A DNA stretch of 25,599 nt, from positions 11,253 to 36,851 of the forward strand of contig DGAZ01000005.1 in assembly GCA_002384685.1 (NCBI GenBank). Reading direction: 5' to 3'. The number at the start of each line of letters is the position of its first letter. Position 1 is the stretch's first letter. Below, one piece after another: positions 1 to 7,890 of this stretch. The DNA comes from Methylophilales bacterium UBA4017. GTDB lineage: Bacteria > Pseudomonadota > Gammaproteobacteria > Burkholderiales > Methylophilaceae. The notes beneath the pieces are model-generated. The model was not told the DNA's origin. It saw only the letters and a list, made by a program, of their open reading frames with translations, and searched no databases. A program made the translations under genes and the position numbers.

Positions 1-176
1 GGCCTGATGGCCTCACATACCAGGGGTCCGATAGTAAGGTTTGGAACATAATGATTATCCATCACATCAAAATGAACAAAATCTGTACCTGACGCTATAA
101 CATCTTGTATCTCTTGTCCAAGCTTCGCAAAGTTTGCTGATAGAATGCTTGGGGCTATTCTGAAGTTTTTTTCCAT
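1..176 (-). CDS. rpe: Ribulose-phosphate 3-epimerase, N-terminal part (cut by window edge)
   Basis: Cytosolic enzyme interconverting ribulose 5-phosphate and xylulose 5-phosphate (pentose phosphate pathway; also part of the ribulose monophosphate cycle in methylotrophs). Only the first 58 or so codons are present and the frame stays open to base 1. Reading leftward, the protein begins MEKNFRIAPSILSANFAKLG and continues with HFDVMDNHYVPNLTIGPLVCEAIR. These are the two N-terminal signatures of the family: the APSILS strand, and the HFDVMDNHYVPN metal and active-site strand. An in-frame ATG at 185 would add three residues (MKH). AGGA lies too close to that ATG and rather far from the one at 176, so the start is not settled; 176 fits the usual family N-terminus better. 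The gene is divergent from hemA. Confidence 0.93.
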   Translation of the reverse strand, partial: MEKNFRIAPSILSANFAKLGQEIQDVIASGTDFVHFDVMDNHYVPNLTIGPLVCEAIR

Positions 177-214
177 ATGTTTCATGTTCCTAATTTTTAA
201 AGTAATTATTATTG

Positions 215-230
215 TAAAATAGCTATTTTA
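215..230. promoter_or_regulatory. Perfect 16-bp palindrome in the rpe/hemA divergent spacer
   Basis: TAAAATAGCTATTTTA reads the same on both strands. It sits near the middle of the roughly 100-base spacer between rpe and hemA. Each half contains TAAAAT, a fair -10 hexamer, once per strand, so the site could be an operator, a pair of overlapping -10 elements, or chance in AT-rich DNA. No good -35 box is placed for either direction. A function is inference. Confidence 0.35.
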
Positions 231-274
231 ACCCCTTTTAAGCGATAAGATAAAGCGAGCGCAAATAATAAAAT

Positions 275-1519
275 ATGGAACTAAATATTATAGGGCTTAA
301 TCATAAAACTGCGCCGCTCAGCCTAAGGGAAGCTTTTTCGTTTCCTTCTGAGATTATCAGCTCAGCTTTAAGAGAATTACATGAAACATTTGCTAAAGAA
401 GTCATCATTCTTTCCACATGCAACCGTACTGAAATATATTTTTATTCTGGGAACAAAGACCACATCATTAAATGGTTGGCCCAATACAAAAATATACCGC
501 TAGCAAAGCTTAAATCCCACACCTATCACTTTGCAAATGAAGATGCTGTCATGCATGCATTTAAAGTGGCTTCTGGTCTGGACAGCATGATCCTAGGAGA
601 AACGCAAATACTAGGGCAAATGAAACAAGCAGCAAAACTTGCCGATTACGCAGGCACTCAAAAGAAGCACCTCTCTTATTTATTTCAAAAAGTCTTTGAA
701 GTAGCTAAAGAGGTGAGAACAAAAACAAAAATTGGTGCGAGCAGTACGACAGTTGCCTCAAGTATCCTTAGAGTTGCCAAAAGTATATTTGGAGATATCA
801 ATCAAACCAGCATTCTTTTTGTTGGTGCAGGAGAAATGGCTGAGTTGTGTGCGAAATATTTTGCAAGCCAAGATCCAAAAAAAATTACCATCGCCAATCG
901 ATCAATACACAAAGGACGGCAGTTAGCACAAAAAATTAATTGCGAATCTATTCTTATAGGAGATATTAATCACCAAATTAGCCACTATGACATCGTGATT
1001 AGCTCAACAAGCAGCCAACTGCCTATTATCGGCCTTGGCATGGTAGAAAATGCGATAAAAATACGTAAACATAAGCCGATGCTGCTAATAGACCTTGCTA
1101 TACCCAGAGACATTGAAATGGAAACAGGGGGCCTAGACGATATATTCCTTTACACCTTTGATGACTTGGCTAAATTAGCGCAAGAAGGGATTTTGGGGAG
1201 AGAAGTTGAAGCAGAAAAGGCTAAAGTTATTATAAAAGAAAGGGCTAAGCATTACAAAAAAGATGTTGAACAAAAAACAATTGCGCCAGCCATCACAAGA
1301 CTTCGAAGTCAATTTGAAGTGTTAAGAAAAAAAGAATTATTAAAAGCAAATAAAGAAGTGGATAATGGGGTGCCCGTAAACGAAGTAATGGAAAAGTTAA
1401 GTAGAAACCTCTCAAAAAAATTTCTTCATCAACCAACTAAAGTATTTAACGAACTATCCAGCCACAAATTCGACGAAGCCTTAGAGCTTTTTAAGAAAAT
1501 TTATAAGGTAAAAGACTAA
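275..1519 (+). CDS. hemA: Glutamyl-tRNA reductase
   Basis: Cytosolic enzyme reducing glutamyl-tRNA(Glu) with NADPH to glutamate-1-semialdehyde, the first committed step of C5-pathway tetrapyrrole (haem) synthesis. At 414 residues it has the normal family length. The N-terminal catalytic domain holds LSTCNRTEIY with the thioester-forming Cys49 (Cys50 in E. coli). The NADPH-binding loop VGAGEM starts at residue 183. The C-terminal dimerisation helix region follows, with LRKKELLKA and LSRNLSKKFLHQPTK. The start matches the usual MELNIIGLNHKTAP N-terminus, though no Shine-Dalgarno sequence precedes it. It is the first gene of the run hemA-prfA-prmC, a common proteobacterial arrangement; prfA starts four bases after its stop. 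Confidence 0.97.
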   Translation: MELNIIGLNHKTAPLSLREAFSFPSEIISSALRELHETFAKEVIILSTCNRTEIYFYSGNKDHIIKWLAQYKNIPLAKLKSHTYHFANEDAVMHAFKVASGLDSMILGETQILGQMKQAAKLADYAGTQKKHLSYLFQKVFEVAKEVRTKTKIGASSTTVASSILRVAKSIFGDINQTSILFVGAGEMAELCAKYFASQDPKKITIANRSIHKGRQLAQKINCESILIGDINHQISHYDIVISSTSSQLPIIGLGMVENAIKIRKHKPMLLIDLAIPRDIEMETGGLDDIFLYTFDDLAKLAQEGILGREVEAEKAKVIIKERAKHYKKDVEQKTIAPAITRLRSQFEVLRKKELLKANKEVDNGVPVNEVMEKLSRNLSKKFLHQPTKVFNELSSHKFDEALELFKKIYKVKD

Positions 1520-1523
1520 GACT

Positions 1524-2603
1524 ATGAAATCCTCCATGCAAAATAAATTAAACGCCCTTCAGATGCGTTTGGAAGAACTTAATAGTGAGCTTAGTAGTGA
1601 AGAAGCGACAAAGGATATGGATCGCTACAAAAAAATATCGAAAGAGCATTCAGATATATTGCCTGTCGTAGATATTTATCAAGAGTTTACTCGGCTTACA
1701 AAAGACATAAATGATGCGAAAGAAATGTTAAGCGACCCTGAAATGAAATCCTTCGCACAAGACGAAATAGATAGTGGTAAAGAAAAAATCACGGTACTGG
1801 AGGAACAGCTTCAAACTCTCTTACTGCCAAAAGATCCCAATGATGAAAAGAACATTTTTTTAGAGATAAGGGCAGGGGCAGGAGGAGACGAATCCGCACT
1901 TTTTGCTGGCGATATATTTAGAATGTATACCCGTTACACGGAACGGATGGGGTGGCAGCTTGAAGTTATATCATCCAATGAATCAGAGGTTGGTGGCTTT
2001 AAAGAAATTATTGCAAAAATTATAGGCCAAGGTGCCTACTCAAAGCTGAAGTTTGAATCTGGAGGGCATCGCGTACAGCGTGTTCCTGATACGGAAACTC
2101 AGGGGAGAATTCATACATCAGCTTGCACGGTAGCGGTGCTTGCTGAAGCGGATGAGATTAGCGATGTAGATATAAATCCAGCGGATATTCGCATTGACAC
2201 ATACCGTGCGTCCGGAGCAGGCGGCCAGCACATCAATAAAACTGATTCTGCTGTAAGAATTACCCATGCCCCAACCGGCATAGTTGTTGAATGCCAAGAT
2301 GATAGATCACAACACCGAAATAAAGCCCAAGCAATGAGTATCCTGGCAGCAAGAATAAAAGATGCGCAAATAAGCGATCAACAATCAAAAATTGCCACGG
2401 AAAGAAAATCCTTAATTGGGAGTGGTGATAGGAGCGAAAGGATTCGTACATATAACTTTCCCCAAGGAAGAATAACTGACCATAGAATTAATCTGACATT
2501 ATACAAAATAGATTTTGTTATGGATGGTGATTTAACAGAACTAATCGACAACTTAACATCTGAACATCAGGCGGACCTACTGGCACAACTTGACGAAGAT
2601 TAA
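1524..2603 (+). CDS. prfA: Peptide chain release factor 1
   Basis: Class I release factor recognising UAA and UAG in the ribosomal A site and triggering peptide release. At 359 residues it has the usual RF1 length. The stop-codon recognition tripeptide appears as P188-D189-T190 (the P-x-T motif typical of RF1, not SPF of RF2). The peptidyl-transferase-centre motif GGQ is at 233-235, the same positions as in E. coli, inside RASGAGGQHINKTDSAVRI. The N-terminus MKSSMQNKLNALQ aligns with the E. coli start MKPSIVAKLEAL, which supports the ATG at 1524 over that at 1536. The gene lies between hemA and prmC; prmC encodes the methyltransferase that modifies Gln235 of this protein. Confidence 0.97.
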   Translation: MKSSMQNKLNALQMRLEELNSELSSEEATKDMDRYKKISKEHSDILPVVDIYQEFTRLTKDINDAKEMLSDPEMKSFAQDEIDSGKEKITVLEEQLQTLLLPKDPNDEKNIFLEIRAGAGGDESALFAGDIFRMYTRYTERMGWQLEVISSNESEVGGFKEIIAKIIGQGAYSKLKFESGGHRVQRVPDTETQGRIHTSACTVAVLAEADEISDVDINPADIRIDTYRASGAGGQHINKTDSAVRITHAPTGIVVECQDDRSQHRNKAQAMSILAARIKDAQISDQQSKIATERKSLIGSGDRSERIRTYNFPQGRITDHRINLTLYKIDFVMDGDLTELIDNLTSEHQADLLAQLDED

Positions 2604-2604
2604 C

Positions 2605-3456
2605 ATGCAGTCAATCGACTTTTATCGAAAAAAAATTGGAGCTGAGCTCCAAGAGCTTCTAAATATGACGCCTAGAGAAGCTAACCTTGAAGCACAATTC
2701 ATCCTCCAATTTGTTTTAAAAGAAACATTCTCACAGCTGATCATTCAAAGAAGTAAAACTGTTTCTAAAAACGATGTTCATAGTATGGATTTAATAGTAA
2801 AGCAAAGATTAGTAAATATACCTTTAGCCTACATTTTCAACGAATGGGATTTTTACGGAAAAACCTACTATATAACCCCCGAGACGCTTATTCCGCGACA
2901 AGATACGGAGCTAATGATTGATATTCTTCTGCAGAGTAACAATAAAGAATCTCAATTAAATATCCTAGATCTTGGGACTGGTTCAGGTGTCATAGGGCTG
3001 ACACTTGCCCAGCACTTTTCTTGTGCCCAAGTAACATTAAGCGATATTTCATCCTCAGCAATAAAAGTCGCAGAAATCAATGGTAAAAATACTAACGTAA
3101 AAAATGTTCAGTTTATACACAGTGATTGGTTTGAAAGCATAAAGCATAACAATTTTGACATTATCGTTAGTAACCCCCCGTACATCGCTGAAACAGATTC
3201 ACATTTATTACATCCTGAATTGTTGGCACAACCACGGATTGCGCTGGTATCAGAAATGAGCGGGCTAAAAGATATTAAACACATTGTTCAAAATGCCAAA
3301 CAGTACCTGAATGAATCAGGCATGCTAATAATCGAGCATGGTTATGATCAGGCAATGATGGTACAAGATATTTTTATCGCAAATGATTTTAACAACATTG
3401 CTCAACACAAAGATATTAACGGCGTTATACGAATAACCAGCGGTATTAAAATTTAA
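2605..3456 (+). CDS. prmC: Peptide chain release factor N5-glutamine methyltransferase
   Basis: SAM-dependent methyltransferase that methylates the glutamine of the GGQ motif in release factors RF1 and RF2. The 283-residue product has an N-terminal helical domain and then a Rossmann methyltransferase fold. The SAM loop DLGTGSGVIGL begins near residue 122, and the catalytic N190-P191-P192-Y193 motif binds the substrate glutamine. The start is taken as the ATG one base after the prfA stop, with a weak GAAG seven bases upstream. An in-frame TTG at 2590 would overlap prfA and add five residues without family support. The protein acts on the product of the gene next to it. Confidence 0.95.
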   Translation: MQSIDFYRKKIGAELQELLNMTPREANLEAQFILQFVLKETFSQLIIQRSKTVSKNDVHSMDLIVKQRLVNIPLAYIFNEWDFYGKTYYITPETLIPRQDTELMIDILLQSNNKESQLNILDLGTGSGVIGLTLAQHFSCAQVTLSDISSSAIKVAEINGKNTNVKNVQFIHSDWFESIKHNNFDIIVSNPPYIAETDSHLLHPELLAQPRIALVSEMSGLKDIKHIVQNAKQYLNESGMLIIEHGYDQAMMVQDIFIANDFNNIAQHKDINGVIRITSGIKI

Positions 3457-3479
3457 TATCTGAAGGCGAATGTAACAAG

Positions 3480-3485
3480 TATAAT
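3480..3485 (+). promoter_or_regulatory. Possible -10 box directly before metX (leaderless start?)
   Basis: A consensus TATAAT hexamer lies in the 35-base prmC-metX gap and ends six bases before the metX ATG. Transcription from it would begin at or next to that ATG, giving a leaderless mRNA; metX also has no Shine-Dalgarno sequence. No convincing -35 box or extended -10 TG is present, so this may be chance in AT-rich DNA. Confidence 0.3.
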
Positions 3486-3491
3486 TATTCT

Positions 3492-4625
3492 ATGGAAGAA
3501 AAAAATTCAGTCGGCATTGTTAAACCGTCGCTCTTTAAGTGCTCTATTCCGCTTAAGCTTGAGTGTGGAATAACGCTTGATAGCTATGAATTAATTTACG
3601 AAACTTACGGCAAGCTAAATAAAAAAAGAAACAATGCCATCCTAGTTTGCCATGCTTTATCTGGGAATCATCATTTAGCGGGTCGCTACTCATCAAAAGA
3701 TAAGCATCCGGGATGGTGGGATAATTTAATAGGTCCCGGAAAGCCTCTGGATACAAGAAAATTCTTTGTTGTTGGGGTTAATAATCTTGGAGGTAGCCAT
3801 GGGAGCACTGGTCCAAAAAGTATCAACCCGAAAACTAAAAAAGTCTGGGGATCGAAGTTTCCTATCATAACGGTTAAGGACTGGGTGGAAACTCAGGAAG
3901 CTCTCCTGTCCCACTTAGGGATCAGTCGATTAGCTTCGGTGCTTGGCGGAAGTCTCGGGGGCATGCAGTCCTTACAATGGTCTATTCAATACCCAGAAAA
4001 AATAGCTAACTCGATCATCATTGCTGCCGCACCTAATTTAACTGCACAAAATATCGCTTTCAATGAGGTTGCACGCCAATCAATAATCACTGACCCGGAT
4101 TTTTCTAATGGAGATTTTTATCAAGCAAATAAGATACCAAAACGCGGCCTAAGAATTGCGCGGATGCTTGGCCACATTACTTACCTATCAAACGACGTGA
4201 TGGGTACAAAGTTTGGCCGTAAAACAAAAAATAAAAGCTATCAATACAACTTTAAGACTGAGTTTGACATAGAGTCCTATCTCAATTATCAGGGTGATAA
4301 GTTTGCTAATGAATTTGATGCAAATACCTATATCAGGATGACCAAGGCCCTAGACTACTACGATCCAGCAAAAGGAAATCCGAAAAATTTAAGTAAGATC
4401 CTTAAAAAAGCCAAGGCAGACTTTCTCGTTATTTCCTTTACCAGTGACTGGAGGTTTTCACCAGATCGCTCAAAAGAAATTGTTAAAGGATTGTTAGATA
4501 ATAATCTTAAAGTTAGCTATGCGGAACTCACAGCCGTAAGTGGCCATGATGCTTTTTTAATGGATGACGTCCATTACCACGGAATTATTCGATCTTATTT
4601 TAAAAAAATACAAAGCCAATTATGA
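3492..4625 (+). CDS. metX: Homoserine O-acyltransferase (MetX)
   Basis: Alpha/beta-hydrolase-fold enzyme that acylates homoserine for methionine synthesis in the cytosol. At 377 residues it has the usual MetX length. The nucleophile elbow GGSLGGMQ places Ser154, and the rest of the triad is Asp319 in TSDWRFSP and His352 in SGHDAF. The segment CHALSGNHH and the oxyanion region VGVNNLGGSHGSTGP are typical of the family. Whether the acyl donor is acetyl-CoA or succinyl-CoA cannot be decided by eye. Several proteobacterial MetX proteins encoded beside metW are succinyltransferases, so that is the likelier activity. No Shine-Dalgarno sequence precedes the ATG. The last four bases overlap metW (ATGA), the usual metXW pairing. 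Confidence 0.94.
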   Translation: MEEKNSVGIVKPSLFKCSIPLKLECGITLDSYELIYETYGKLNKKRNNAILVCHALSGNHHLAGRYSSKDKHPGWWDNLIGPGKPLDTRKFFVVGVNNLGGSHGSTGPKSINPKTKKVWGSKFPIITVKDWVETQEALLSHLGISRLASVLGGSLGGMQSLQWSIQYPEKIANSIIIAAAPNLTAQNIAFNEVARQSIITDPDFSNGDFYQANKIPKRGLRIARMLGHITYLSNDVMGTKFGRKTKNKSYQYNFKTEFDIESYLNYQGDKFANEFDANTYIRMTKALDYYDPAKGNPKNLSKILKKAKADFLVISFTSDWRFSPDRSKEIVKGLLDNNLKVSYAELTAVSGHDAFLMDDVHYHGIIRSYFKKIQSQL

Positions 4626-5221
4626 AAAAAAATAACCAAACTAATCGGTATGATTTTAATGTCATTGAGAGCTGGGTACATCAAAATTCTAAAGTACTTG
4701 ATTTAGGTTGCGGAGATGGTCTTTTACTAAACCATCTAAAGGACAAAAAAAATATCACGGGATTTGGCATTGAAAAGGATAAAGATAATTGGTTGCTATC
4801 CTTAAAAAATGGAGTGGACGTAATACAAATGGATTTAGAATCGGGCCTGGCCGGCTTCGAAGACAATTCATTTGACACTGTGATTCTTTCAAGAACGATT
4901 CAATCTATGCGTAATATACAAAGCATCATAAGTGAAATGCAAAGAGTAGCTAAGGAAATAATAGTCACTTTTCCGAATTTTGGCTATTGGCGTAACCGCT
5001 TGCAAATTATCAAGGGAGGGATGCCTCTTTCAAAAGAGCTACCTTACAACTGGTATAACACACCCAATATTCATCTGTGCACCATTAATGATTTTGATAA
5101 TTTTTGTACCACGCATAAAATCTCAGTGGTCGAAAAGCATATTATGACAGATCAGCAAGCTGTTAATTTTTATCCTAATTTATTTGGTGCTTTAGCGTTA
5201 TATAAATTAGTCAAAAAATAA
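4622..5221 (+). CDS. metW: Methionine biosynthesis protein MetW
   Basis: Small methyltransferase-fold protein (199 residues) found beside metX in many proteobacteria and needed with it for homoserine acylation or methionine synthesis; its precise reaction is not well established. The SAM-binding loop VLDLGCGDGLLL is at about residues 25-36. An acidic GFGIEKD segment follows, and then NFGYWRNRLQIIKGGMP and LPYNWYNTPNIHLCT, which are characteristic of MetW rather than of general methyltransferases. It overlaps metX by four bases (ATGA), implying translational coupling. ampG begins five bases after its stop. Confidence 0.93.
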   Translation: MKKNNQTNRYDFNVIESWVHQNSKVLDLGCGDGLLLNHLKDKKNITGFGIEKDKDNWLLSLKNGVDVIQMDLESGLAGFEDNSFDTVILSRTIQSMRNIQSIISEMQRVAKEIIVTFPNFGYWRNRLQIIKGGMPLSKELPYNWYNTPNIHLCTINDFDNFCTTHKISVVEKHIMTDQQAVNFYPNLFGALALYKLVKK

Positions 5222-5226
5222 TTCTT

Positions 5227-6468
5227 ATGGCTAACAATGCCTTATTGTGGAAAGAACTTTTAAATAAAAAATTTATTATTTGTTTTTTCACAGGCTTCAC
5301 CTCTGGTCTTCCTCTGTTTATCTTAATCAGCCTATTGCCTGCATGGTTAGCTGATAGTGGGCTAGACTTAAAAGCGATAGGGCTGTTTGCATTAATACAA
5401 TTCCCTTTCACCTGGAAATTTATTTGGGCTCCCTTATTTGACAGATTCTCTTTTTCCATGGGAAGGCGGCGAGGTTGGTTAATTATTTTCCAAGCACTCT
5501 TATTGATATCTATTGGTTTTGCTGGCCTAATCTCACCAGCCTCTCAAATTACTATTGTTGCATTGATATCCATTGTAATTGCTTTTTTTAGTGCTAGCCA
5601 AGATGTAGTTATTGATGCGTATCGTAGGGAATTATTATTAGATAATGAACTCGGCTTGGGCAATGCCATTCATGTGAATGCCTATAAAATAGCTAGCCTT
5701 ATTCCCGGTTCTTTATCGTTAATACTAGCTGACTTTTTTGCTTGGGACTTTGTTTTCATTATTACTGCGCTATTCATGCTACCGGGTATTATTCTCACAT
5801 TGTTGGTTAAAGAGCCCCAGCTTAGATCGCTACCTCCAAAAACTATTAAAGAAGCAGTAGTAGAGCCTTTTAAAGAATTCAAAAATAGAAAAGGGATAAA
5901 GGAGGCTTTACTAATTTTGCTATTTATTTTTCTTTACAAGATTGGCGACAGCATGGCTACTGCCTTAGCCACTCCTTTTTATCTTGACCTTGGTTTTTCT
6001 ATGACAGAGATAGGCGTGATTGCAAAAAATGCAGGTTTATGGCCTGGTATAGCAGGAGGAATTCTTGGTGGTGTATGGATGATTAAACTTGGGATAAATC
6101 GTTCGCTTTGGATTTTTGGCATCATGCAAATGCTGGCAACACTGAGTTTTGCTTGGCTCGCAAGTGTAGGTAATAACAATCTTATTTTGGGTATTACCGT
6201 AGGGTTAGAGTTTTTTGCAGCTGGGCTTGGGACTACCGCATTCATTGCCTATATCGCCAAATCTACAAACCCAAAATATACCGCAACGCAATTTGCCCTT
6301 TTTACCAGCCTTGCTTCTGTTCCCAGAACCTTAACTAATGCCTCTACAGGTTATTTGGTTGAATTCTTCGGTTGGTATCATTTTTTTATTATATGTTTTT
6401 TTCTTGCAATACCAGGAATACTGTTGCTGTTTAAAATAGCTCCATGGAATCAATCTAGCTTAGAATAA
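5227..6468 (+). CDS. ampG: AmpG-type muropeptide permease (MFS)
   Basis: Inner-membrane major facilitator transporter that imports GlcNAc-anhydroMurNAc peptides released during cell-wall turnover. The 413-residue product has about 12 hydrophobic segments. Family marks include FTSGLPL near residue 24, FKF-like WKFIWAPLFDR, GRRRGW at 79-84, AFFSASQDVVIDAYRRE, LYKIGDSMATALATPFYL and TATQFALFTSLASVPR, all matching E. coli AmpG segment by segment. E. coli AmpG is longer (about 491 residues, with two extra segments), so this is the shorter 12-helix form. It ends the metX-metW-ampG run, and its last 19 bases overlap the converging exonuclease gene. No AmpD or NagZ gene is present in the window. Confidence 0.88.
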   Translation: MANNALLWKELLNKKFIICFFTGFTSGLPLFILISLLPAWLADSGLDLKAIGLFALIQFPFTWKFIWAPLFDRFSFSMGRRRGWLIIFQALLLISIGFAGLISPASQITIVALISIVIAFFSASQDVVIDAYRRELLLDNELGLGNAIHVNAYKIASLIPGSLSLILADFFAWDFVFIITALFMLPGIILTLLVKEPQLRSLPPKTIKEAVVEPFKEFKNRKGIKEALLILLFIFLYKIGDSMATALATPFYLDLGFSMTEIGVIAKNAGLWPGIAGGILGGVWMIKLGINRSLWIFGIMQMLATLSFAWLASVGNNNLILGITVGLEFFAAGLGTTAFIAYIAKSTNPKYTATQFALFTSLASVPRTLTNASTGYLVEFFGWYHFFIICFFLAIPGILLLFKIAPWNQSSLE

Positions 6469-7229
6469 TTAACAATTAAAGGCGCATGGTCGCTGAATCG
6501 ATCCTCCTTATAGATTGAAGTGCTTAATGCTTTATTTGCCAAGGCTTCATTGCCGATTTGATAATCAATTCGCCATCCAACATTCTTCATCCAAGCTTGC
6601 CCTCTATTACTCCACCACGTATAAGCATCCTCAGTTGTATTCGGATATAATCTTCTATAAATATCTACCCATTTTAGCTCAGAAAAAAGTGTTGTTAGCC
6701 AATCCCTCTCTTCAGGTAAAAAGCCTGAATTCTTTTTATTTCCTTTGAAATTTTTTAAATCAATCTCATGATGCGCAATATTAAAGTCTCCACATACCGC
6801 TACATATTTAGTTTGAGATATCTTTTTTTTCAGGATATCCACTATATCTTCTAGCACTTTATACTTAAAATTCTGACGTTCTTCACCACTAGATCCTGAG
6901 GGTAAATATAACGAAATAATAGAAAAGTCTTCGAAAATTAATTCAGCATAACGACCTTCATCATCAATGTGTGAATTGCCCGTAGTATTAATCTGTTGCA
7001 AAGGGGTCATCTTTGAATATATTCCTACCCCGCTATACCCTTTTTTTATGGCGTAACTAAAAAATCCCGTGTAGCCCTCAGGCTTCAGCATTTCTGTAGT
7101 TAAGTCTGCTTGATGAGCTTTTAATTCTTGAACACAAATAAAATCAGGGTCCTCTACTTTAATCCACTCGAACATACCTTTTCTTGAAGCAGCACGGATT
7201 CCATTTAAATTTAAGGTTATAATCTTCAT
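6450..7229 (-). CDS. xthA: Exodeoxyribonuclease III / AP endonuclease
   Basis: DNA-repair enzyme of the exonuclease III family, cutting 5' of abasic sites and degrading 3' ends. At 259 residues it has the expected length. Catalytic residues are visible in order: Asn7/Asn9 in LNLNGIRAA, the metal ligand Glu35 in VQELKAHQ, Tyr108 in SLYLPSG, Asp148 and Asn150 in GDFNIAHHEIDL, WRIDYQI, and the terminal S246-D247-H248-AP. The N-terminus MKIITLNLNGIRAA is the standard start; no Shine-Dalgarno sequence is present. It is a lone leftward gene between ampG (19-base tail overlap) and pyrE (19-base divergent gap). The xthA symbol follows the family; paralogues such as exoA share these motifs. Confidence 0.94.
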   Translation of the reverse strand: MKIITLNLNGIRAASRKGMFEWIKVEDPDFICVQELKAHQADLTTEMLKPEGYTGFFSYAIKKGYSGVGIYSKMTPLQQINTTGNSHIDDEGRYAELIFEDFSIISLYLPSGSSGEERQNFKYKVLEDIVDILKKKISQTKYVAVCGDFNIAHHEIDLKNFKGNKKNSGFLPEERDWLTTLFSELKWVDIYRRLYPNTTEDAYTWWSNRGQAWMKNVGWRIDYQIGNEALANKALSTSIYKEDRFSDHAPLIVNYSKLD

Positions 7230-7248
7230 AATTAATTATTAAAAAAAT
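7230..7248. other. 19-base all-A/T divergent spacer between xthA and pyrE
   Basis: The two start codons face away from each other across 19 bases made only of A and T. There is no Shine-Dalgarno sequence for either gene and no room for a complete promoter, so promoter elements must lie at least partly inside the opposite coding region. Confidence 0.6.
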
Positions 7249-7890
7249 ATGACCTCTAACATACCATCTTTTATCGAACTGGCTATTAAAAAGAAAGTGC
7301 TTTGTTTTGGAAAATTTACAACAAAAGCAGGCCGTCTAAGTCCTTATTTTTTCAATCTTGGAGCATTTAATGATGGGCAAAGCTTGAAGGAGCTTGGTAA
7401 ATTTTATGCGCAACTCATTGTTGATTCAGGTATCAAGTTTGACATGCTTTTTGGTCCAGCATACAAAGGCATACCTCTAGTAAGTACAATTGCCATTGCA
7501 TTAGTAGAGCATAATACCAATATTCCTTATTGCTTTAACCGTAAAGAATCAAAAGATCATGGTGAGGGTGGGCTGATTGTTGGCGCCCCTATTCAAGGCA
7601 GAGTTTTAATTATAGATGATGTCATTTCCGCTGGCACGTCAATTAATGAGTCTATAGAAATTATAAATAATCATGGTGGGGAGCCGGCAGGGGTATTTGT
7701 AGCGATTGATAGGCAGGAGAAAGGTAACACCGAAATTTCCGCAATTCAAGAGGTAAGCAATAAATTTACTATCCCTGCATTATCGATTATTAACTTAGGA
7801 AATATAATCGAATACCTGGAAAACCATGATCACTTTACAGAGGAGTTGTTTGCTATTCAGAAGTATCGCAAGGAATTTGGTACTAATTAG
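7249..7890 (+). CDS. pyrE: Orotate phosphoribosyltransferase
   Basis: Cytosolic enzyme joining orotate and PRPP to make OMP in de novo pyrimidine synthesis. At 213 residues it has normal length. TKAGRLSPYFFNLG (residues 25-38) carries the PRPP/orotate-contacting lysine. NRKESKDHGEGG (97-108) is the flexible catalytic loop. VLIIDDVISAGTSI (119-132) is the PRPP-binding signature. The start is chosen from the family N-terminus; the 5' side is pure A/T with no ribosome-binding site. The gene is monocistronic. It converges on gatB, overlapping it by eight bases, so the two stop codons are contained in one palindrome. Confidence 0.96.
   Translation: MTSNIPSFIELAIKKKVLCFGKFTTKAGRLSPYFFNLGAFNDGQSLKELGKFYAQLIVDSGIKFDMLFGPAYKGIPLVSTIAIALVEHNTNIPYCFNRKESKDHGEGGLIVGAPIQGRVLIIDDVISAGTSINESIEIINNHGGEPAGVFVAIDRQEKGNTEISAIQEVSNKFTIPALSIINLGNIIEYLENHDHFTEELFAIQKYRKEFGTN

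Noticed and set aside
2590..2604. Upstream TTG start for prmC
   Set aside because: It would overlap the end of prfA and add residues with no family counterpart; the ATG at 2605 has a GAAG at good distance.
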